Shown one piece after another: positions 52,001 through 61,000 of a stretch of 64,000 nt of DNA. The position numbers were made by a program, and so were the translations under genes. Numbering within the stretch: the stretch's first letter is position 1; each line of letters opens with the position of its first letter. Source of the DNA: Aradus depressus (taxonomy: Eukaryota; Arthropoda; Insecta; Hemiptera; Aradidae); NCBI GenBank assembly GCA_963662175.1, contig OY759214.1, positions 12,400,001-12,464,000 on the forward strand, in the 5' to 3' direction. Below the pieces are notes generated by a model, which was not told where the DNA came from, did no database searches, and saw only the letters and a program-made list of their open reading frames with translations.

Positions 52001-55000
52001 TTTTTGATACTAATAGAACTGTATTACTTTATTGAAACAAAGTTTATTGAAAACATTTTTTTTTAAGTGTAAAACTCTTTGATTGATTGGTTTGTGATGG
52101 TTTGTTCTGAATGGATACCATTTTAAGTATTTGTCTACATATGATGTCTGACTAAAGCTTTGTTGATAAAAAGAAACAGTGATATCTGCATCAAGTTCTT
52201 TTTTAGTTGTATAAAATAATTTATTCTGATTTATAAGTATCTAAAAGAAAATTCAAATGAATTAATTTGATATATTTTATTTCTTAATATTGGCAGATAT
52301 TAGCTATGGAAAAAGAGGAAGAAAACCAAAGAAACGAACGAAGAATAGAGAATGATGCATCGGACAGGCCTGATGGACAAGAGAAAAGAACTAGGTTCTC
52401 ATTGTCTCATGACGACGGATCCATAGGTAATTTTGCATTATTTTATTAAAAGTTAAATGACAATCGGTGCTTTTTATTTATTTTTTTTCTACTTTTAGTG
52501 TAGGTATTGTGATCGTGCTTAAATTTCAGATAGAGTTTTCAACGGAATTTTACTTTTTTTATGTTAGGTTAGGTTGGTTTTTTTGACTCAGGCCCGGGCT
52601 TTAACTACAAGGTCATATTGCCTACTACCAGAGCGCTCGTTCGTTGCTCTGGTGGAAATGAGCCCGACTCTACTATAGGAGTCCTAAATTTTGCTTACCC
52701 TAAATTTTTATTCGCTTAGGGTATGGGGTCTTATCGCTTAACGTCCAATCTGAAGAACGGCGTGCTTTATGTTTTTTTTACCTTCCAGATAAAATAAACT
52801 AAGGGCCTCGGCCGGGTTTCGAACCCGCGATCATGAGCTCAGTAGGCTAGCACGCTACCTCTGGGTTTGAAAAGAGCCCTCAAAATTAAAGCAATCATGT
52901 CTGAATGTAAGCATTATAACCTAGAAACAATTGTACCAAAAAAACATAAAATTTGAGATGAATATTTGAGAAACAAAGTGAGACAACTCCACTTTGGCGC
53001 CTAAGTACGTCGTTCAAGAAATCTTGTATCTAAAAATTCCCCTACAAAAAAATTGTAGAGTTAACAGAAAGCACATTCTATCTGAAATAAGATTTTTCGA
53101 AAGCCGCTGGATTTGCGAGGTACGTGGTCTGTCCTAAAATAACTTCTCGAAAGAAATTGTTTAGGCATTAGCTTCATTTACGCAAAAATGATTATTCCTT
53201 ACGAAAAATTAGTTCTCACATAAAATGTTCCTTAAAAAATTTTTCAACTATCAAAATTCCCACAGATTTGAGTAGGGGCAATATGACCAAAATTTATAAT
53301 TTTTCAAAGAAGGTATAATAAATGTTGGCAGAAAATAGTTATGTTTAAATCGTAACGCGTGACAATGAATTTAAAAGTCATTATTTAATTTTTTTATTAT
53401 TTGTTGTTTGTTCGAAAAATAATTAAATATATATTTCATAATTATGACTATAAGAGTTGTTCCGTATTTGGAATTACACCTATTTGAGACATGAACAGAA
53501 TAAGAAAGACACTCTCAGATTTTCACTGAACTTACAAAGAAACGCGCGGAAGCCATATATGACTTTCTTACAGCCAGTAATGCCAGTTTGAAATGAGGGA
53601 GATACTAATTTGAGAGGGAAGTGGCGAAAAAATGTACGGTTATACACATGGATCTCATGGTCACATCAGATTTTTCCTATTATTAATAAATTCATTCTAT
53701 CAGCTATTGACATTAGCTCAGGGCAAAATTAAAATTTAAGTAATCAAAATTGACAATTATATTAATGTTATAATATTTGTATTAATTGAAGTTACTAACT
53801 AGTATAATATTCAATACTTACATCCCTAATCCATATTTACTCTCTTTGTTACATTATTAGTATTAATTTGTAATTACTTACTCATACTTTTTTTTTTTTT
53901 TATTTATGTTATTTATTTTGTTTGTTAAAGGTTCCTTTATATATGTCATTGTTCAGCTGATCAATTTATAACTTTTTTTTTTTTTTTTTTTTTTCTTTTG
54001 GCTTTATGAACGGTGCATATTAGCCATGTCAATGTGTTATGTATAATTATTTAAGACATCCATGGCCCCGGGAGGGAGTTCTATCTACGAAATAAAACTC
54101 ACTCCCGGACGGGATTCGAACCCGCAAACCATGGTGAGACCATGCGACCAAAGCCCTACGCTCTAGCCCGCACGGCCACCATGGCCCCCTAAAATTTATA
54201 ACTTTGGAAATGTTAATGTTAATATTTTAAATGTAATGGTCAATTGTATAGGGGCGATCCCTTTAAACAATAAAAATTATTATTATTATATTATTACTAA
54301 CTAGTACAGTTACTAACTATTAATTGAGTAAATACATTATATTGAGTTGATAAATATACTAATTTTGCTTCTGTGATAGGTAATACAAGTGACAATCTGG
54401 AAGTAGTATCTGAAGCTCCATCCAATCACAGTGTTGCCTCTTCACTGGAACTTGAGACTGAAGATCAGAACGACAATCTCTCAGACATGATCTCTGCCAA
54501 TGTTTCTGGAAGAGGATCTCCTAATATTTCTGGTAAATAGTTATTTCTTAATATTACAGTTTACTAGCTCTATAGTTTCTCTGAAGTTGGTGGATTGTAG
54601 TGCCAGGTTAGGCTGAACCGCATCACTTGTTTTGTTTAGGCCGAGATACGCCTTCCTCGCAGCTAACGGAAGGTGAGGAGGCTGGAGTGGCCTCGGTGAG
54701 ACAGCCCTTGGACTATACCACCCCGCCTCCTTCCAAACACGCTCCTCAGGCGAGGTTCGACCTGGAGGACAAGTTTGGCAAGTTCCAGATTGAGTCTCTC
54801 ATTGAGGGGACACCACTGGGTAAGTAACACGCAGGGCATTCCGCTAAAACTAACTTAAGTAGAGCTATATCTTCTGTATTAAGAAGGTACCGGTAGCGCA
54901 GAGCTAGCCTTATTGTCTGCTATGAAACGGATTGATCCTAGCTGAGGCCAAAAGGTTTGTTTTTAGATAAACAGCAGATAAACCTTAAGCACGCTATCCT

Positions 55001-58000
55001 TCGGATGTGACGTTAAGAGATATTTCTGAGCCTATATGATTCAGGTACTCCACCCCTCCTAATCAAAACCTGGGTAAGCAGCATTTAGGATCCTACCACT
55101 GTTAAATCGGGCTCATGTCCACCAGAGCGGCGATAAGGCCTTTGGTAGTCCGTCATATGGCCTTGTTGAAGCCCTGCCATTAGTCATGAATCAAATCAAA
55201 ACAATCTCCGATATAGCGCTAATAAAACTGGTGATGAAGAACACATACTGTCAACATTTTAGTGAGTTGACAAATAAACAATGAAGTTGTTCACTCTACG
55301 GGCAACCTGTTAACCGGCGTTATCGGGACCGAAGTTCGCCCAGTTAGCGAAATCTCTTGTTACAATTTTAACTATAGATTTGACAAAAAAGTGATTAAGT
55401 CTACATAATAAAACAGCTATTTAAAAAATCTGTAATTTTCTTTATGTTTCGGGGCATATAGTCCCACCATTTCTTTTGCATAAAAATGCAAGCATAGCTT
55501 GAAGTCAGATGCTGCTCTACGTTAGAAGTGTAAGCAGTTATTGTCCCCTTTTTTTTTTCTCCAATCCTTAACCATACTCTCCCATAAATCGCACTACGCA
55601 CGATGGAGTTACTTTGGTTTCTCTTTCTCTCCATTGCGAAACACACACGGGCCAACAGATATGAATTTAGAGATCCTTTACGGAAGAAGTTTGACTAAAA
55701 ACTAATATGAATAGGGCCCACCACCGTTATAATTGGTTTTCCAAGTAAACGTTCTGTCCAAGGAATAGAGTGCCCTTAATGTTCTGAGAAAGCATTCACG
55801 TCCTGGTAATGTGCATATCTCTTTTCCAGATATCCAGGATATTGATTTATTATGTTTAATTGTAGTCACAATTGACTCCAATTTAGTAAGAATGAATATA
55901 AACTACCGATGTGAAGCCGGATAGCCAAGCTCTTCGGATAAGAGAGAGTTTAATATAGATAATCTATACTTTTAGTATAAAAGACAACCTCTCTAGAGTG
56001 AAGGGTTTCATTGATGAAACATGTTTACGAGCCTTGTGCTCGATGCGATACATTTACTTTCTTTGAGCGTAATTCATAAATATTGGCAAATAGACTCCTT
56101 CATTAGGAAATTTTATGCCTCAGAATTTTCGCCTTTAAATCAAGGTTATAATGAATAATTAGCCAAGAACAGAGGAAACGGCCGGGAAGTGGCCCATACT
56201 CTGAAGCCTTCAAGTTTTCGCAGAGAATAATTTCCAAACTGATAGTTGTTTGAAAAACATGAGAGGTGTAATTTTACGGGCTTGTTTTCGCTGAAGTACA
56301 CATCCACATGCCAAACTAAAATTTAACTAGAATTTTCATATATTTTTTTGTTTGAAATTTCTTAAAGGGATGAGTAATAGATAATTAATAGCATGTTTAC
56401 TGTTGCCTTTGTGCTAATGTGAGTGCTATGTCTGTGTTGGAGGTGCTGATGAGACTTTCTCCCTGGTGAGCGACACGTGGAGCACGGATGTTCTGGCCAG
56501 TGACAGTGAGATGGTAGAACAGCAGCCGACCCAACTCCAGCCACCTCAGCCTGTCCTTCCTGAACCACCCACTCTGGTAACTTTTCATTTCTTTTAGCTT
56601 CTGTTGACAAAGATTCGGCATATTGTGGAAAATAAAACTCACTTCTTTTTTCAATATTCTCTATTCTACAAAAATTGTATACATATACTACCGATTTCGG
56701 CATTACGTCATACTCCATCGCCAGGTTAAGTGTTTATAACTAACTGACAGTTTATATGTCAGTTCTCTGGTCAGATAAAGAAGGACGTTGGAATTTCAAT
56801 TGATAAATCCCCGTGGCATTATTTCCCTGTTTTCATCACAGTGATAAAACTTAAACTAAAGGGGAAATTATTAAATTCTAACAATATAAACTAATTTATT
56901 ATATGATAAGCATGAGATGATGTTTATAAGTTTAACAAAATAAGATAATGGCGACAAAATGACATAATGAGAATAACATTTTTTTTGAGGGCTCCGGTAG
57001 CTCAGTGGTATGCGTGCTTGCCTTCTGAGCTCAAGATCGTGGGTTCGAAACCCGACCGAGGCCCTTAGTTTATTTTATCTGGGAGGTAAAATAAACTTAC
57101 GCCGTCCTTCGGATGGGACGTTAAGCAATGGTCCCGAGCCTGTACGATGTCAGGTACTCGTTAAAGACCCCTGCCTTAAATGAATAAAAATTTAGGGTAG
57201 GCAAAATTTAGGACTCCCACAGTAGAGTCGAGCTCAGGTCCACCAGAATGACGAAAGAGCGCTCTGGTAGTAGGCGATATGACCTCGTAGTTAAAGCCCA
57301 GGCATGAGTCATAATAACTAACTAACTTTAACAAAATGATTATAATCATTTTGTTAAAGTTAGTTAGTTATCGCCTTCCTTTACTAAGTTTATAACTAAA
57401 CCTGACTTGGTATATGTGTATTAACATTTTTGTGAAATAGACAATATTTGAAAAATATGTATTTATTAATATAATTATCTACAGGTAAAATATTTGTTTA
57501 TCTGTTGTAGGTGAGTGATACGTTAGACACTGCCTCTGAAGCCTGGAGTACGGATGTTGTCATATCTGATTCAGAAAGACTCACGGAAGTTGATACTGAC
57601 GATACTGCCAGCGTTGCAAGGTGAATTATTTTCTTTATCCTGAAAGCTGGTTTCGGAACCCAGCTCAGACATTTAGGTTTTTTATCAGAGAGGTAAAAAA
57701 ACCTTGAATACGCCGTCCTTCGGATGGGACGTTGAGCGATGATCCCGAACCAGTACGATGTCAGGTATTCGACCCTAGGTCAATAAAAATTTAGTGTGGG
57801 CAAAATTGAGTCGGGCTTATGTTCACCAGAGTGATGAAAGAGCGCTCTGGTAGTAGGTGACTTTGTAGTTGAAGCCCTGGCATGAATCATAATAACTAAC
57901 TAACGAACTCTATATTTTATATCTTTATTTGATATTTGAGAAAACCATTCTCTAAATTGTAGAGAGCTAATGACCATGTTGACACCGTCTTAATGTACTT

Positions 58001-61000
58001 GTATCCCTCTTATTTACTGGCATAAACAAATAAAACAGTAAAATCCAAGAATTGCCTAAATAATTTTGTGTATTTCTTGTTAGATCTGACGACACTGGGA
58101 GATCTGAAGTTGAAAGCAGGGGTGAACCAGAAGCTGTTGAGGAGCCAGTAGTGGTCCAAGGAGGTAATATTTGTTCACTTATAATGTAAATAATTTCCTC
58201 TGTTTATTTACTGGTTAAGGCTGCATTGATATTTCAGTTGAATTCACTACAACTGTAAATATGATCAATAATGTTTTAAAAATACAATGTTATATCTAAT
58301 CATTGTTATATGTATACATCTATGTTATATCTAATCATTCCAAGAAAGTAGCAATGCTCAAAAACAGCTGACATCACAAATAAAGAAGTTGTATGTGCGC
58401 TGCGCGCGCAACCGTCCGACATACACACACACATACTCACGCATGCAGATCAACGAGACTTACGCTCTGACATAGCTCTACAGAGAGCTAAGATGTTTAC
58501 ACATCAAAAATGTTTATTTTATACAAACAATTGCTTTCAATTAGTAAAATGTTAACTATTCGGGCTGTCAAAATGTATATATATATATACATATATTGAT
58601 GTATTATATCAAATAGTTAGTATTCTATGATATATAGTTTCACAGAGACAAAAAGGGATTGAATAACTGTTTGTATTTATTATTATTATTTTAAAATATA
58701 ATTTATTGTTATTGTTTTGTCAGTTTACGCAGGAAGCGTGGGCCTTAGAGGCGGTCGTGAGGAGATAGGAGTGAGACAGCAGATGTTACTGGAGAGGGAA
58801 GGTGTACCCACTCTAGGCAATGTGACTGGTAAGGGAGGCGCCAAGGCGGACTACAGGAGGCGGACTGTGGAATATGTGGACACCAATAGGAACCTCTACT
58901 CCAAACATGGTCAGTCTTCTTAAGCGACTATGCTACAGCGTTAAGGACTGTATTTGTGTAGTAAATGCCTTGTGTCTCTTATGTTAACAGTTGGAATTAC
59001 AGAAGAGTTGGAAAATTTAAAATTGGACCGAAAAAGTGGAAGTTCCCTCAGTTCTCCTACACACAGCATCAACGAGCCCATGACCTACCATTCATCAGTA
59101 CTCCTGCAGCCTGTTGCTTCCAAACTCCACTTCAGATCAGCTTCTCAGCAGACCTCCAGTCAAGAGGTAGGAGAAGAAGGAAACTATCTTCATTAACAAT
59201 GTTGCAATCTGTTTCGATGTAGTGGAAATATACATATGTATACTAATAAATAATATAGTAGTAATATAGTATAATTAAGAAACAACGAAATGGGTTCAAC
59301 ACATACTGTCTAATTTCTACAAAATAATAAATAAATACAGTGTGGGGAGCCCCCAGAACCGCGAGGGATTGGTGTAAATGTTTTCTTTAGAAGACATAAA
59401 AAAGTAGTATAAATTCGGGGTCTACGTCGTGGCGGAAGATGGTAGTAATATCGAAAGTATTCCCATATATTATCTATATTTTGTGAAATATACAATATGT
59501 TTAAAAAACTTGTTTTTATTTTATTTTAATTTTTTTTCGATCTATTAGTATTGATATTGTTTATTTTTATTATGTGACACGTATGAATAAACGGACCTCT
59601 CTTGGTCCACGCTTGAAACCTAAGGCGTTAAGAAGTACCAAAATGTTGCCGACTACTGGCTAAGCAGAGCACAAAGTTCAAGAGTCTCTTTTAACAACTG
59701 TCTTTTTTACTTTCTTATACTTTTAATACAATGAAGTATTGTAATCGTGCAAAAATCCGAGATTAAGTTTTCAATGAAATTTCACGTTTCAAGATCCTCT
59801 GATATTTTTTTGAACATCTTCGTGACGATGTCTGTCTGTACGTGTGTATCTGATGGCTCTAACTCACAAACGATTGTAGCAATGAACTTTTTGACATGAA
59901 GATGTCATGTGCCAACAGGTCTGATTAGAGTTTGATCAAATATATGCATAAAATTACATGCGTAATTACTCGGCGCAAGAATACATTCTTATACCGAAGT
60001 AATGTCGGTTCGACATGAATAGAAGGGAGGAGGGGAAAGATGAGAGGTGGAGGGATAAAAACATAGTGTGTATAAGTCATATCCATTATTTTTATTAGAT
60101 TTTTAATTTCTTTCAGTGTTTTTTAAGTTGAAGTATCGTGACTTCCTGATATTTTATTCACTAAGGTAGCGATAGTGTTAGTAATTTTGATCGTTCAATT
60201 TTTTGTTTATAATATTGATTTGTTGTTCAATGTTTTTGTTTATAATATTGATTTGTTTTCCCTATAAGATGTCCATTGACGAAGAGCGAAGTGAGAGAGA
60301 CATGGTGCTCTCTGGTGGCTGTTTCAGTGCTTCTTCCTCTACCAGTGGCAGCAGCTTTGAAGCTAGAAACATTCCATCTGGTCAGTTTTAGTAAAGTTTC
60401 TTTATTATTTTATATTTTGATATATCAGTTTTACATTATCCTTCATGTGCTATTAAAGGGACATTGATTATGGAAGCAATAATAATTGTATTAATATTTT
60501 CTTACAGATATTGGTCTGACAGCAGCAGCTCCTCTAGTAGTTCCTAATGGTTCCGTCCTCCCAGAGAGCCCCAACCTGAACAAGCCCACACAGACGGGTG
60601 CCATACCCAAGAGTATCAGCTTCGACAAGACAGCTGAAAAAGGAGACAAGGTTAGTTATTATAGGAGTCTCCATTTTTTTTTTTTTTTTTTGAGATGCTA
60701 TCACCGCGGTTAGAGTAAGCCTTTTGTGTGCTTTGTGTGTGTTAAGACCTACAGCAGCCCTATATCTTCAATAAAGTCCATGATGCTGCTACTGGTTCCC
60801 TCCATAGTCTGTCTCGGTTCCGTTATGACAATTTTACACTGGCTTAGAAACCGGTCAGAGGGCTTTTAGCGATCCCCATATTGTTTATTTAGGTGTTTGT
60901 ACATATCACAGTGTTTAGTGATCAGCCCAGTCATAGTTCATAGTTCCTAGGTTCAGAAGCTCTTGGCTTCTCTTCTCTGAGCGTTCCACAACGAGTTTTG

